Positions 43,630-52,912 of a stretch of DNA of 64,000 nucleotides are shown here, piece by piece (the stretch's first letter is position 1; each line of letters begins with the position of its first letter). The notes beneath the pieces were generated by a model. The model saw only the letters and a list, made by a program, of their open reading frames with translations, ran no database searches and had not been told where the DNA came from. The position numbers were made by a program, and so were the translations under genes. Origin of the DNA: Nocardioides alpinus (GTDB lineage: Bacteria > Actinomycetota > Actinomycetes > Propionibacteriales > Nocardioidaceae); NCBI RefSeq assembly GCF_900112035.1, contig NZ_FOKC01000004.1:62001-126000 (forward strand), in the 5' to 3' direction.

Positions 43630-43935
43630 TCAGGAGACCGGACCTCCGAAGATGTCGATGCGGTGGCCCTCGGCGAGGCTGACGATCGCGCGCTTGGTGT
43701 TGGGACGCTTGCCCAAGCCGTACTTGGTGCGACGCGTCTTGCCCTGGCGGTTGATCGTGTTGACCGAGGTGACCTTGACGTCGAAGACCTTCTCGACCGC
43801 GATCTTGATCTCGGTCTTGTTCGCGTCCGGGTGGACGATGAAGGTGTACTTGTTGGCGTCGAGCAGGCCGTAGCTCTTCTCCGACACGACCGGGGCGATC
43901 AGGACGTCGCGGTGGTCCTTGTGCAGCGTGCTCAC
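43630..43935 (-). CDS. rplW: 50S ribosomal protein L23
   Basis: 101 residues: [20 protein letters not shown], then [20 protein letters not shown] and [21 protein letters not shown]23 is the main docking site for trigger factor and SRP at the tunnel exit. It overlaps rplD by 4 nt (ATGA). Confidence 0.97.
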   Translation of the reverse strand: MSTLHKDHRDVLIAPVVSEKSYGLLDANKYTFIVHPDANKTEIKIAVEKVFDVKVTSVNTINRQGKTRRTKYGLGKRPNTKRAIVSLAEGHRIDIFGGPVS

Positions 43936-44846
43936 TTGTCGTCCTCCTTGGCGGAAGCGCCGCCGGCGCGCGTGAAGCCAGCGGCCTCAGCGTCCTCGGC
44001 ACTCTTGAACCAGAACTCCGCCTCGGTGGCGTCGTACCACTGGCCGTCGGGCTCGTGGAACAGGCCCGAGTCGGCGTTGCCCTTGACCTCGTAGCCCTTG
44101 GGCGCGTTGCCGCTCTTCAGCGGAGCCTTCGCACCCTTCGGCAGGGCCGGCGCCTCGTCGGCCGCAGCCTCGTCGGCGGCAGGGACGTCGGCGAACGCCT
44201 TGACCTCGGACTTCTCCGTGGCGGCAGGCTTCTCGGCCTTGGCCGGGGCGGACGCGCCACCGACGAAGACGTCGTAGGCACCCTGGGTGAAGACGATGTC
44301 GTCGGCGTTGAGCACGTCGTAGGTGTTGAGCTGGTCGACGGCGACGATGTGGACCTCGGGCGCGTTGCGCAGCGAGAGCCAGGTGATCGCGTCGGTGCGC
44401 TCGAGCACCACGAGGTAGCCCACGCGGTCGGTCAGCGAGATCAGCGAGGCCAGGGCCGACTTGGTGGAGGGCTTGTCGCCCGACACCAGCGAGTCGACCA
44501 CGTGGATGCGGCCGTTGCGGGCCCGGTCGGAGAGGGCACCGCGCAGGGCGGCGGCCTTCATCTTCTTGGGGGTGCGCTGGTCGTAGCTGCGCGGCTGCGG
44601 GCCGTGGACGATGCCACCGCCGGCGAACTGCGGTGCGCGGGTCGAGCCCTGACGGGCGCGGCCGGTGCCCTTCTGCTTGTAGGGCTTGCGACCACCACCG
44701 CGCACGTCGGCGCGGGTCTTGGTGGCGTGCGTGCCCTGGCGAGCAGCAGCCTGCTGCGCGACGACGACCTGGTGGATCAACGGGATGTTGGTCTCGACGT
44801 CGAAGATCTCGGCGGGGAGATCCACGTTCACGGTCTTGACAGCCAT
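43932..44846 (-). CDS. rplD: 50S ribosomal protein L4 with a C-terminal sunset-like domain
   Basis: 304 residues, about 90 more than usual. The L4 core (about 1-207) is normal: the tunnel loop region has [18 protein letters not shown] and [19 protein letters not shown]. From about 208 an Ala/Glu/Pro linker leads to a separate module (about 251-294) with [18 protein letters not shown] and [17 protein letters not shown]. This fits the 'sunset'/Ada-like small domain (KGN..S..YH.P....Y..T.AE.WF...A..AGF). The usual metal-binding Cys after WF is Lys here. L4 lines the exit tunnel; the appended domain is probably on the solvent side. It lies 2 nt after rplC and overlaps rplW by 4 nt. Confidence 0.95.
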   Translation of the reverse strand: MAVKTVNVDLPAEIFDVETNIPLIHQVVVAQQAAARQGTHATKTRADVRGGGRKPYKQKGTGRARQGSTRAPQFAGGGIVHGPQPRSYDQRTPKKMKAAALRGALSDRARNGRIHVVDSLVSGDKPSTKSALASLISLTDRVGYLVVLERTDAITWLSLRNAPEVHIVAVDQLNTYDVLNADDIVFTQGAYDVFVGGASAPAKAEKPAATEKSEVKAFADVPAADEAAADEAPALPKGAKAPLKSGNAPKGYEVKGNADSGLFHEPDGQWYDATEAEFWFKSAEDAEAAGFTRAGGASAKEDDK

Positions 44847-44848
44847 GC

Positions 44849-45520
44849 TCAGGCCTCCTTGCCGGCGGTGCTCTTGGCGGCCGAGCGGAGCATCACGAGA
44901 CCACCTCGGGGGCCGGGAACGGCGCCCTTGAGGAGGATGAGGCCCTTCTCGGCGTCGACGGCGTGGACCGTCAGGTTCTGGGTGGTCACCGTGTCATTAC
45001 CCATGCGACCAGCCATGCGCGTGCCCTTGAACACGCGACCCGGCGTGGCGCAGGCGCCGATCGAACCGGGCTTGCGGTGGTTGCGGTGGGCACCGTGCGA
45101 GGCACCGACGCCGTGGAAGCCGTGACGCTTCATGACACCGGCGAAACCCTTGCCCTTGCTGGTGCCGGTGACGTCGATCTCGTCGCCAGCGGCGAAGGTG
45201 TCGACGCCGAGCTCCTGGCCCACCGTGTAGGCGGCCGCGTTGGCGGTGCGGATCTCGGCCACGTGACGACGGGGGGTGACCCCGGCCTTGGTGAAGTGAC
45301 CGGCCTCGGGCGAGTTGACCTTGCGGGCCTCGATCTCGCCGAAGCCGATCTGGATGGCGTTGTAGCCGTCCACCTCGGGCTGGCGGATCTGGGTCACGAC
45401 GTTGGTGCTCGCGGCGATCACGGTGACGGGGACGACCTTGTTGTTGTCGTCCCAGAGCTGGGTCATGCCGAGCTTGGTGCCCAGCAGGCCCTTCGCGTTG
45501 CGCTCAAAAGTGTTGGTCAT
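44849..45520 (-). CDS. rplC: 50S ribosomal protein L3
   Basis: 223 residues. The start [20 protein letters not shown] leads to the conserved [20 protein letters not shown] (about 137-156) and the loop [20 protein letters not shown] reaching toward the peptidyl-transferase centre. L3 initiates 50S assembly. It follows rpsJ by 8 nt. Confidence 0.98.
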   Translation of the reverse strand: MTNTFERNAKGLLGTKLGMTQLWDDNNKVVPVTVIAASTNVVTQIRQPEVDGYNAIQIGFGEIEARKVNSPEAGHFTKAGVTPRRHVAEIRTANAAAYTVGQELGVDTFAAGDEIDVTGTSKGKGFAGVMKRHGFHGVGASHGAHRNHRKPGSIGACATPGRVFKGTRMAGRMGNDTVTTQNLTVHAVDAEKGLILLKGAVPGPRGGLVMLRSAAKSTAGKEA

Positions 45521-45528
45521 CTCAGCCC

Positions 45529-45837
45529 TCAGAGCTTGATCTCGATGTCGACACCGGCAGGCAGGTCGAGACGCATCAGCGAGTCGACGGTCTTGGGCGT
45601 CGGGTCGATGATGTCGATGAGGCGCTTGTGGGTGCGCATCTCGAAGTGCTCGCGGGAGTCCTTGTACTTGTGGGGCGAACGGATGACGCAGTACACGTTC
45701 TTCTCGGTCGGCAGCGGCACAGGGCCGGCGACCTTCGCACCCGTACGGGTGACGGTGTCCACGATCTTCCGCGCCGAGGTGTCGATCACCTCGTGGTCAT
45801 AGGCCTTGAGCCTGATGCGGATCTTCTGTCCCGCCAT
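45529..45837 (-). CDS. rpsJ: 30S ribosomal protein S10
   Basis: 102 residues, the standard length: [20 protein letters not shown], then [19 protein letters not shown] and [21 protein letters not shown]10 is part of the 30S head and also the NusE antitermination factor. It is the first gene of the 21-gene S10/spc run and has an unusually long, structured leader of about 320 nt. Confidence 0.98.
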   Translation of the reverse strand: MAGQKIRIRLKAYDHEVIDTSARKIVDTVTRTGAKVAGPVPLPTEKNVYCVIRSPHKYKDSREHFEMRTHKRLIDIIDPTPKTVDSLMRLDLPAGVDIEIKL

Positions 45838-46158
45838 AGGTCCGTGTCCTCTTCGATCTCGTACGCCTGGTCTGGATTCGGTGCGCGTGCCCCTGCTGGG
45901 CCGGCACCGCCTGTTTCTCTTCCATCCGCCGACCCCCGCGGTCGGGCGTGTCGCGCTTCCAACTGAATGGATCCTGCTCGCAACACTCCCAGTGGGAGGT
46001 GGTGTTTCTCTGGATGGCACCCGACGGTTCGTCGGATCTGGTCGGGTCTCCGATCAAGATTTCTGACCCGGCGCGGTGCACACGGACGACTGTTTCGATC
46101 AAGGAGACGCGATTCAGAAGTCAAGGTGTGCCGCGCCCCGGCGACCCGCCGGAGCAAC
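45838..46158 (-). promoter_or_regulatory. Structured 5' leader of the S10 operon
   Basis: About 320 nt without a convincing gene between the proposed promoter and rpsJ. It contains three clear hairpins: CCGACG/CGTCGG (46021-46035), an AACAC-CTCCC/GGGAG-TGTT stem (45982-46006) and CCGACC/GGTCGG (45929-45945). It may carry autogenous control or antitermination signals. Confidence 0.5.
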
Positions 46159-46164
46159 CGGAAC

Positions 46165-46194
46165 ATCTTGACAGACTCGGCACGCCCACGCCAA
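46165..46194 (-). promoter_or_regulatory. Candidate promoter of the S10 operon
   Basis: Reading leftward, -35 TTGGCG (46189-46194) and -10 CAAGAT (46165-46170) are separated by 18 bp, immediately downstream of the trmB 3' end. The first -10 base differs from TAnnnT. Confidence 0.5.
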
Positions 46195-46227
46195 ATCGCA
46201 GTGGAGCAGGCTCTTCGGGCCCGCTCC

Positions 46228-46956
46228 TCAGGCCTCCGAGCGGCAGTAGCGGAAGTCCGCGATGTCGCGGCCGACGTCGAGGCCCTTGCGCTCGAACCGG
46301 GTCACCGGGCGCTCGTCCCAGCGCTCGACCGGGCCGCCCTCCAGGGTCGGCTCGGCGTCGAGCACGTCACGCATCTGGTCGGCGTAGTCGGCCCAGTCCG
46401 TGGCCAGGCGCCAGGCGCCGCCGGGCACCAGCCGGGACGAGGCGAGTGCCGCGTTGGTGGCGTTGACCAGGCGACGCTTGTGGTGCTTGGTCTTGCGCCA
46501 GGGATCGGGGAAGAAGGTCCACAGCTCGGTCAGGCTGGCCGGTGCGATCAGGTGCTCGAGCGACCAGACGGCATCGACCGAGCAGAACCGCACGTTGTCG
46601 GCGCCCGCCTCGGCGACCCGCCACAGCGAGTCGGCCACACCGGGCAGCCACACCTCGAGGGCAAGGACGTTGTGGTCGGGCCGCGCGGCGGCGAGGACGG
46701 CGGTCGCCTCCCCGATGCCGGACCCGATCTCGACGACCAGCGGCGCCTCACGCCCGAAGCGCTCGGCCAGGGAGAAGTCAGGTCGGTCGACCGCCTCGTC
46801 GGGGATCACCCAGTCGGCCTGGTGCGCGGCCCACGCCTCGGCCTGGCGCGGCGTGAAGCGGCTCCCGCGACGCGAGTAGCTCAGGACCTCACGCATGCGA
46901 CGGCCGTCCGCGGTGAGCTTGTGGTGCGGGCGAGCAGGGCGTACGACGTCGTTCAC
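46228..46956 (-). CDS. trmB: tRNA (guanine-N7-)-methyltransferase
   Basis: 242 residues. The SAM-binding motif VVEIGSGIGEATAVLAAARP (about 69-88) and the TrmB signature FFPDPWRKTKHHKRRLV (about 148-164) are present, the latter close to the canonical FPDPWPKKRHHKRRL. TrmB methylates G46 in the tRNA variable loop. The start is GTG at 46956 (VNDVVRPARP), 7 nt after a GACAAT hexamer, so it may be leaderless. It lies between the S10 leader and the catabolic island. Confidence 0.93.
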   Translation of the reverse strand: MNDVVRPARPHHKLTADGRRMREVLSYSRRGSRFTPRQAEAWAAHQADWVIPDEAVDRPDFSLAERFGREAPLVVEIGSGIGEATAVLAAARPDHNVLALEVWLPGVADSLWRVAEAGADNVRFCSVDAVWSLEHLIAPASLTELWTFFPDPWRKTKHHKRRLVNATNAALASSRLVPGGAWRLATDWADYADQMRDVLDAEPTLEGGPVERWDERPVTRFERKGLDVGRDIADFRYCRSEA

Positions 46957-46964
46957 GGTGCTTA

Positions 46965-47027
46965 TTGTCGCTCGCTCCGCTCGCGCGTGCTCAGTGCCCT
47001 CTGCGCGAGCGGAGCGAGCGCCGACAA
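46965..47027. terminator. Long inverted repeat between the aminotransferase gene and trmB
   Basis: A TTGTCG plus CTCGCTCCGCTCGCGC arm pairs with GCGCGAGCGGAGCGAG plus CGACAA across a 16-nt loop, with a 2-nt bulge: about 22 bp of stem. It can terminate the aminotransferase transcript, and its left arm supplies the -10-like GACAAT of trmB. The sequence resembles dispersed intergenic repeats of actinobacteria. Confidence 0.65.
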
Positions 47028-47039
47028 CACAGCCCCATG

Positions 47040-48431
47040 TCAGAGGTGCGCGAGCGCCCCGGTCAGCACGGAGCGGAGCCGCTGCTCGATGTCGTCGAAC
47101 TCGGGCTGGCCGATGATCAACGGCGGCGCGAGCTGGATGACCGGGTCGCCCCTGTCGTCGGCGCGGCAGTAGAGGCCGGCCTCCCACAGCGCGCCGGAGA
47201 GGTAGCCCCGGAGCAGCCGCTCGGACTCGGCGTCGTTGAACGTCTCCTTGGTCTCGCGGTCCTTGACCAGCTCGATGCCGTAGAAGTAGCCGTGGCCGCG
47301 CACGTCGCCGACGATCGGGATGTCGAGCAGCTTCTCGAGCGTCGAGCGGAAGCCGGGGGCGTTCTGCTGGACGTGGTCCACCAGGCCCTCGCGCTCGAAG
47401 ATGTCGAGGTTGGCCAGCGCGACGGCCGAGGACACGGGGTGACCGCCGAAGGTGTAGCCGTGGGCGAAGGCCGTCGTGCCCGTCTTGAAGGGCTCGAACA
47501 GCCGGTCGCTGGCGATCATCGCGCCGATCGGCGAGTAGCCGGAGGTCATCCCCTTGGCGCAGGTGATGATGTCGGGCTGGTAGCCGAACTCGGCAGCACC
47601 GAACATCTCGCCCACCCGCCCGAAGGCACAGATGACCTCGTCGGAGACCAGCAGGACGTCGTACTCGTCGCAGATCTCGCGGACCCGCTCGAAGTAGCCG
47701 GGCGGGGGCGGGAAGCACCCGCCCGCGTTCTGCACGGGCTCGAGGAAGACGGCGGCGACGGTGTCGGGGCCCTCGAACTCGATCGCCTCGGCGATGCGGT
47801 CCGCGGCCCAGCGGCCGAAGGCCTTCTCGTCGTCGCCGAGGTAGTCGGGACGGCGGTAGAAGTTGGTGTTGGGGACCTTGTGCGCGCCCGGCACCAGCGG
47901 CTCGAACATCTCCTTGAGCGGCGGGATGCCCGTGATCGACAGCGCGCCCTGCGGGGTGCCGTGGTAGGCCACGGCACGGGAGATGACCTTGTGCTTGTTG
48001 GGCTTGCCGGTCATCTTGAAGTACTGCTTGGCGAGCTTCCAGGCCGACTCGACGGCCTCGCCGCCGCCGGTGGTGAAGAAGACACGGTTGAGGTCGCCCG
48101 GCGCCATCTTCGCGATGCGGTCGGCGAGCTCGACGGCCTTCGGGTGCGCGAAGGACCAGAGCGGGAAGAACGCCAGCTCCTTGGCCTGCCTGGCGGCCGC
48201 CTCGGCCAGCTCCTCGCGGCCGTGGCCGACCTGGACGACGAACAGGCCGGCCAGCCCGTCGATGTACTCGCGGCCGTGGCTGTCCCAGATCTTGTGCCCC
48301 TCGCCCTTGACGATCAGCGGCATCTCGCCGCCGTTCTCGTAGGTCGAGTGCCGGGTGAAGTGCAACCACAGGTGGTCGCGACCGGCGGTCTGGTAGTCGA
48401 AGGACTCGCCCTCGGAGGTGTGGAGGCTCAT
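47040..48431 (-). CDS. Class III omega-aminotransferase, putrescine (SpuC)-like
   Basis: 463 residues, the usual length for SpuC and beta-alanine/pyruvate transaminases. The N-terminal part has DGLAGLFVVQVGHGREELAE, the PLP-phosphate motif FFTTGGGEAVESAWKLAKQY (about 115-134), the conserved Asp in LLVSDEVICAFGRVG and the PLP Lys in TCAKGMTSGYSPIGA. Members transfer the terminal amino group of putrescine or related amines to pyruvate. Together with the divergent aldehyde dehydrogenase this gives putrescine to GABA. The ATG at 48431 overlaps the Lrp gene stop (ATGA), so enzyme and regulator are co-translated. Confidence 0.88.
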   Translation of the reverse strand: MSLHTSEGESFDYQTAGRDHLWLHFTRHSTYENGGEMPLIVKGEGHKIWDSHGREYIDGLAGLFVVQVGHGREELAEAAARQAKELAFFPLWSFAHPKAVELADRIAKMAPGDLNRVFFTTGGGEAVESAWKLAKQYFKMTGKPNKHKVISRAVAYHGTPQGALSITGIPPLKEMFEPLVPGAHKVPNTNFYRRPDYLGDDEKAFGRWAADRIAEAIEFEGPDTVAAVFLEPVQNAGGCFPPPPGYFERVREICDEYDVLLVSDEVICAFGRVGEMFGAAEFGYQPDIITCAKGMTSGYSPIGAMIASDRLFEPFKTGTTAFAHGYTFGGHPVSSAVALANLDIFEREGLVDHVQQNAPGFRSTLEKLLDIPIVGDVRGHGYFYGIELVKDRETKETFNDAESERLLRGYLSGALWEAGLYCRADDRGDPVIQLAPPLIIGQPEFDDIEQRLRSVLTGALAHL

Positions 48432-48892
48432 CGTGTTCCCCAGTTGTAGTGCTGCTTGTTGAGCTTGAGGTAGACGAAGGTCTCCGACGAGACCACGCCC
48501 TCGAGCTCCCGGACCTGACGGATGACGTCGAGCAGGTGCGGGTCGTCCTCGCACACCACCTCGACGAGGAGGTCGAAGCTGCCGGCCGTCGTGACGACGT
48601 AGTCGACCTCGGGGACCTCGGCGATGCGGTCGCCGACCTTCATGAGGTCGCCCTCGGTGCGGATCCCGATCATCGCCTGGCGGGTGAACCCGACCTGCGT
48701 CGGATCCGTCACCGCGACGATCTGCATCACCTCGGAGTCGAGCAGCTTCTGGACCCGTGCACGGGCGGCAGCCTCCGAGAGGCCGACCGCCTTCGCGATC
48801 GCGGCGTAGGAGATCCGGCCGTCCTCCTGGAGGAGCTCGATGATCCGCTTCGCGGTCGCGTCGAGCTTCACGGGTCCGTCCATGGCACACAT
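48428..48892 (-). CDS. Lrp/AsnC-family transcriptional regulator
   Basis: 154 residues. The N-terminal helix-turn-helix reads ISYAAIAKAVGLSEAAARAR (about 24-43), followed by the ligand-binding RAM domain (about 70-145) with VVTTAGSFDLLVEVVCEDD. Lrp proteins form octamers and sense amino acids. The start is ATG at 48892 (MCAMDGPVK); ATG at 48883 is equally possible. Its position between the aminotransferase and the divergent dehydrogenase, with palindromic elements in the shared promoter region, makes it the likely local regulator of the catabolic island. Confidence 0.88.
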   Translation of the reverse strand: MCAMDGPVKLDATAKRIIELLQEDGRISYAAIAKAVGLSEAAARARVQKLLDSEVMQIVAVTDPTQVGFTRQAMIGIRTEGDLMKVGDRIAEVPEVDYVVTTAGSFDLLVEVVCEDDPHLLDVIRQVRELEGVVSSETFVYLKLNKQHYNWGTR

Positions 48893-48939
48893 GGTGCTGT
48901 GCCGGACCGCTGATTCGCAAGCCGCCGGGCGTGGAATCC

Positions 48940-48978
48940 GCATTTCAGTGCGGTTAATTCTGCGATTCCCGCACTTTC
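48940..48978. promoter_or_regulatory. Palindromic elements in the Lrp/dehydrogenase divergent region
   Basis: CCGCA-TTTCAG-TGCGG (a 16-bp inverted repeat) is followed by TGCG-ATTC-CCGCA, within a locally AT-rich stretch. The size and spacing suit Lrp-type binding in the 162-bp gap between the divergent genes. Binding by the neighbouring Lrp protein is inferred. Confidence 0.5.
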
Positions 48979-49054
48979 TTTACCCAAGACTATGGAGATT
49001 GGTCCGCACCCCGGCCTACTCTCCCTTCACCGCACCCCGACCGGGAGGACCTAC

Positions 49055-50500
49055 GTGACCAGCCCACGCACGCTGCGCAACTTCATCGGCGGCGCCTACG
49101 TCGACTCCGGTGTCGACGCCACCAGCGACGTCGTGAACCCGTCGACCGGCCGGGTCGTCGCCCACGCCCCCGTCAGCGGCGCCGAGGAGGTCGACGCGGC
49201 CTACGACGCGGCGGGCACGGCCTTCGGCGAGTGGGGACGTACGACGCCCAGCGAGCGCCAGCAGGCGCTGCTCAAGCTTGCCGACGCGATCGAGGCGCAC
49301 GCCGAGGAGCTCATCGCACTGGAGTCGGAGAACACCGGGAAGATCAAGGCGCTCACCGCGAGCGAGGAGATCCCCCCGATGGTCGACCAGCTCCGGTTCT
49401 TCGCCGGTGCGGCGCGGGTGCTCGAGGGCAGGGCCGCCGGGGAGTACATGGCCGGGCACACCTCGTGGGTCCGGCGCGAGCCCATCGGGGTCGTCGGCCA
49501 GGTCACCCCGTGGAACTACCCGCTGCTCATGGCCGTGTGGAAGATCGGTCCCGCCCTGGCGGCCGGCAACACGGTCGTCCTCAAGCCGAGCGACACCACG
49601 CCGGAGAGCACGCTGCGCCTGGCCGAGCTCGCGTCCGAGTTCCTGCCGGCCGGCACCCTCAACGTCATCACCGGCGACCGGGAGACCGGTCGCCTCCTCG
49701 TCGAGCACCCGACGCCGGCCATGGTCGCGATCACCGGATCCGTACGAGCCGGGGCCGAGGTCGCGGCCAGCGCCGCCCCCCACATCAAGCGGGTCCACCT
49801 CGAGCTCGGCGGCAAGGCGCCCGTCGTGGTCTTCGACGACGCCGACATCGAGGCCGCGGTCGAGGGCATCGCCATCGCCGGCTACTTCAACGCCGGCCAG
49901 GACTGCACCGCCGCCACCCGCGTGCTCGTCGCCCCCGGCATCCACGACGACTTCGTCGCCGCCCTCAGCGACTACGCCAGGAGCTCCGCGCCGGTCGGGC
50001 TGCCCGACGACGCGGACGCGCTCTTCGGCCCCGTCAACAACGCGCGCCAGCTCGCCCACGTGAGCGGCTTCATCGACCGGCTCCCGTCGCACGCGACCGT
50101 GTCGGCCGGCGGCAACCGGCGTACGGACCTCGGCGACGGCTTCTACCTCGAGCCCACCGTCCTCTCCGGGCTCCACCAGGACGACGACGCCATCCAGAAC
50201 GAGATCTTCGGCCCGGTCATCACGGTCCAGCGCTTCACCGACGAGGACGAGGCGATCCGGTGGGCCAACGGCGTCGACTACGGCCTCGCCTCCTCGGTGT
50301 GGACCAAGGACTTCGGCCGGGCGATGCGGATGTCCCGCGCCCTCGACTTCGGCTGCGTGTGGATCAACACCCACATCCCCCTCGTGGCCGAGATGCCGCA
50401 CGGGGGCTACAAGAAGTCCGGCTACGGCAAGGACCTGTCGATGTACGGCTTCGAGGACTACACCCGGATCAAGCACGTCATGGCCAACATCGAGAGCTGA
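49055..50500 (+). CDS. Aldehyde dehydrogenase, gamma-aminobutyraldehyde dehydrogenase type
   Basis: 481 residues, the usual ALDH length. The cofactor region has [20 protein letters not shown] (about 151-170), the general base Glu is in [13 protein letters not shown] and the nucleophilic Cys is in [16 protein letters not shown] is typical of the PatD/YdcW aminobutyraldehyde dehydrogenases, which oxidise 4-aminobutyraldehyde to GABA with NAD+. The start is GTG at 49055, 5 nt after GGGAGGA. It is the first gene of the rightward catabolic operon and diverges from the Lrp-aminotransferase pair. Confidence 0.87.
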   Translation: MTSPRTLRNFIGGAYVDSGVDATSDVVNPSTGRVVAHAPVSGAEEVDAAYDAAGTAFGEWGRTTPSERQQALLKLADAIEAHAEELIALESENTGKIKALTASEEIPPMVDQLRFFAGAARVLEGRAAGEYMAGHTSWVRREPIGVVGQVTPWNYPLLMAVWKIGPALAAGNTVVLKPSDTTPESTLRLAELASEFLPAGTLNVITGDRETGRLLVEHPTPAMVAITGSVRAGAEVAASAAPHIKRVHLELGGKAPVVVFDDADIEAAVEGIAIAGYFNAGQDCTAATRVLVAPGIHDDFVAALSDYARSSAPVGLPDDADALFGPVNNARQLAHVSGFIDRLPSHATVSAGGNRRTDLGDGFYLEPTVLSGLHQDDDAIQNEIFGPVITVQRFTDEDEAIRWANGVDYGLASSVWTKDFGRAMRMSRALDFGCVWINTHIPLVAEMPHGGYKKSGYGKDLSMYGFEDYTRIKHVMANIES

Positions 50501-50559
50501 GCTCGCGGGCCATCTGCACCACACCAGAGCGAGCTCGGGGCTAGCGGAGGACACAGACG

Positions 50560-51810
50560 ATGACACCGATTCCACGACGTACGAGGCGCACCCTCTCCCC
50601 TCCGGCCGCGGCACTGACCGCGGCTGCCTCCGGCGGGCTGAGCAGGCGCGCACTGCTGGGGACCGGCGCGGCCGCGAGTGCCGGGCTCGCGCTGAGCGCG
50701 TGCGCCCCACCCGCGCCCCCCTCGGGAGGTCCGTCGAGCCTCAAGCTCCCGACGGACGTCTCGGACACGGAGAAGATCCTCAAGTGGTCCAACTGGACGG
50801 CCTACCTCGACATGAACGGCAAGGAGACGAAGTCCCCCACGCTGACCGCCTTCATGGAGCAGACCGGGATCGACGTGTCCTACAGCGAGGACATCGAGGA
50901 CAACGACTCCTACTACGCGAAGGTCGCGCCGCAGCTGCGGGCCGGTCAGAGCATCGACCGTGACATCTTCACGCTGACCGACTGGATGGCCACGCGCGTC
51001 ATCCGCGACCAGCTCTGCCAGCCGCTCGAGCTGATCCAGATGCCCAACGTCGTCGGGAACCTCCTGCAGCCGCTCAAGGACGCCTCCTTCGACCCGGGCC
51101 GCGCCCACTCGATCACCTGGCAGAGCGGCTTCGCCGGGATCGGCTACAACCGCGACAAGGTCGGGCGCGAGCTCAAGTCGCTCGACGACCTGTGGACCGA
51201 CGACCTCAAGGGCCGCATCGTGGTGCTGTCGGAGTTCCGCGACACGGCCGCCCTGGTCATGCAGAGCCAGGGCGTCGACATCGAGAGCGACTGGGGCCGG
51301 GCCGAGTTCGAGAACGCCGTCGGCTTCATCGAGCAGAAGATCGACGAGGGCTACATCCGCAAGGTGAAGGGCAACTCCTACCTGGAGGACCTCACCAGCG
51401 GCAACGCCGTCGCCGGCATCACGTGGAGCGGTGACATCTTCGTCCTCGCCTACGACACCCAGGACCCGAGCTGGACCTTCACCATCCCGGAGTCGGGCGG
51501 GACGCTCTGGTCGGACAACATGATGGTGCCGATCACCTCCACCCGTCGGCGCAACGCCCAGCGGCTCATGGACTACTACTACGACCCGGCGGTGGCCGCC
51601 CAGGTCGCGGCCTGGGTCAACTACGTCTGCCCGGTCGACGGTGCGCAGGCGGAGATGGAGAAGATCGACCCCGACCTCGCCGAGAGCCCGTGGATCTTCC
51701 CGACGGCGGAGTTCATCGCCGACAACAACATCCAGCAGTTCCGGGTGCTCAACAGCGACGAGGACATCGAGTACTCCGACATGTGGTCCAGCAACGTGAT
51801 GGGGAACTGA
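50560..51810 (+). CDS. Polyamine ABC transporter substrate-binding lipoprotein (PotD-like)
   Basis: 416 residues. The N-terminus combines a twin-arginine motif (LSRRALLGTG, about 27-36) with a lipobox LSAC (Cys near 48), so the protein is probably Tat-exported and lipid-anchored. The mature part follows the PotD/spermidine-putrescine binding pattern: LKWSNWTAYLDMNGKETK, LTDWMATRVIRDQ and ITWSGDIFVLAYD. It captures putrescine or similar polyamines outside the membrane. GGAGG lies about 10 nt upstream. It is followed after 1 nt by the ATPase gene. Confidence 0.9.
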   Translation: MTPIPRRTRRTLSPPAAALTAAASGGLSRRALLGTGAAASAGLALSACAPPAPPSGGPSSLKLPTDVSDTEKILKWSNWTAYLDMNGKETKSPTLTAFMEQTGIDVSYSEDIEDNDSYYAKVAPQLRAGQSIDRDIFTLTDWMATRVIRDQLCQPLELIQMPNVVGNLLQPLKDASFDPGRAHSITWQSGFAGIGYNRDKVGRELKSLDDLWTDDLKGRIVVLSEFRDTAALVMQSQGVDIESDWGRAEFENAVGFIEQKIDEGYIRKVKGNSYLEDLTSGNAVAGITWSGDIFVLAYDTQDPSWTFTIPESGGTLWSDNMMVPITSTRRRNAQRLMDYYYDPAVAAQVAAWVNYVCPVDGAQAEMEKIDPDLAESPWIFPTAEFIADNNIQQFRVLNSDEDIEYSDMWSSNVMGN

Positions 51811-51811
51811 C

Positions 51812-52912
51812 ATGGCCGGGTTCAAGGAAGCCCAGGGAGACCTCCGCCTGGAGAGCGTCACCAAGACCTTCGGTGACTTCGTGGCGGTCGACGACATCGA
51901 CCTCCACGTGCCGCGGGGGTCGTTCTTCGCCCTGCTCGGCCCGTCGGGCTGCGGCAAGACCACCACGCTCCGGATGATCGCGGGCCTCGAGCAGCCGACC
52001 TCGGGGCGGGTGCTCATCGGCGACACCGACCTGACCGGCTCACGTCCCTACGAGCGCCCGGTCAACACCGTCTTCCAGTCCTACGCGCTGTTCCCCCACC
52101 TGACGATCCGCGACAACGTCGCCTTCGGCCCCAAGCGCCGCAAGGCCGCCGATGCCGCCACCCTCGCGGCGGACGCCCTCGAGCTGGTCCAGATGACCCA
52201 GTTCGCCGGCCGCAAGCCGGCCCAGCTCTCCGGCGGCCAGCAGCAGCGCGTGGCGCTGGCCCGGGCGCTGGTCAACCACCCCGAGGTGCTCCTGCTCGAC
52301 GAGCCGCTCGGTGCTCTGGACCTCAAGCTGCGTCGCGAGATGCAGGTCGAGCTCAAGCGCATCCAGACCGAGGTGGGCCTCACCTTCATCCACGTCACCC
52401 ACGACCAGGAGGAGGCCATGACCATGGCCGACACCGTCGCGGTGATGAACAAGGGCACCATCGAGCAGCTCGGCGCTCCCGCCGACCTCTACGACCTCCC
52501 CCGCACCCGCTTCGTGGCCAACTTCCTCGGGCAGGCCAACACCGGCGTGGGCGCGATCGAGGGCACGGACGGCGACCACCTGGTGGCGGACGTCCTCGGG
52601 ACCAAGGTCCGCATCAACAAGGCCCGCTCGCAGGTCCACGACGGCAACGTCCTGTTCGGCGTACGGCCCGAGAAGGTCCAGGTCTCGCGGACCAAGCCCG
52701 ACGGTGTCGGCAACGACGTCAAGGGCGTGGTGCGCGACGTGTCCTTCCTCGGGGTCGCCACCAGCTACCTGGTCGACATGCCCAGCGGCACGACGTGGAG
52801 CTGCTACGAGCAGAACCTCGACGTCGACCCGATCGACCTGCGCCCCGGTGACGAGGTCTGGCTGACGTGGAACCCCGGCCACGCGTTCGGTGTCGCGGCG
52901 GAGGACCAGTGA
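51812..52912 (+). CDS. Polyamine ABC transporter ATP-binding protein (PotA-like)
   Basis: 366 residues. Walker A is [18 protein letters not shown] (about 41-58), the signature is [20 protein letters not shown] and Walker B is [12 protein letters not shown], followed by His in [14 protein letters not shown]. The C-terminal about 120 residues are a TOBE-type regulatory domain ([13 protein letters not shown]). It energises the importer. The end overlaps the permease GTG (GTGA). Confidence 0.93.
   Translation: MAGFKEAQGDLRLESVTKTFGDFVAVDDIDLHVPRGSFFALLGPSGCGKTTTLRMIAGLEQPTSGRVLIGDTDLTGSRPYERPVNTVFQSYALFPHLTIRDNVAFGPKRRKAADAATLAADALELVQMTQFAGRKPAQLSGGQQQRVALARALVNHPEVLLLDEPLGALDLKLRREMQVELKRIQTEVGLTFIHVTHDQEEAMTMADTVAVMNKGTIEQLGAPADLYDLPRTRFVANFLGQANTGVGAIEGTDGDHLVADVLGTKVRINKARSQVHDGNVLFGVRPEKVQVSRTKPDGVGNDVKGVVRDVSFLGVATSYLVDMPSGTTWSCYEQNLDVDPIDLRPGDEVWLTWNPGHAFGVAAEDQ

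Noticed and set aside
45948..46466. A 172-codon plus-strand frame in the S10 leader region
   Set aside because: Ser/Arg/Pro-rich, overlaps the certain trmB gene on the other strand and has no ribosome binding site or motif.
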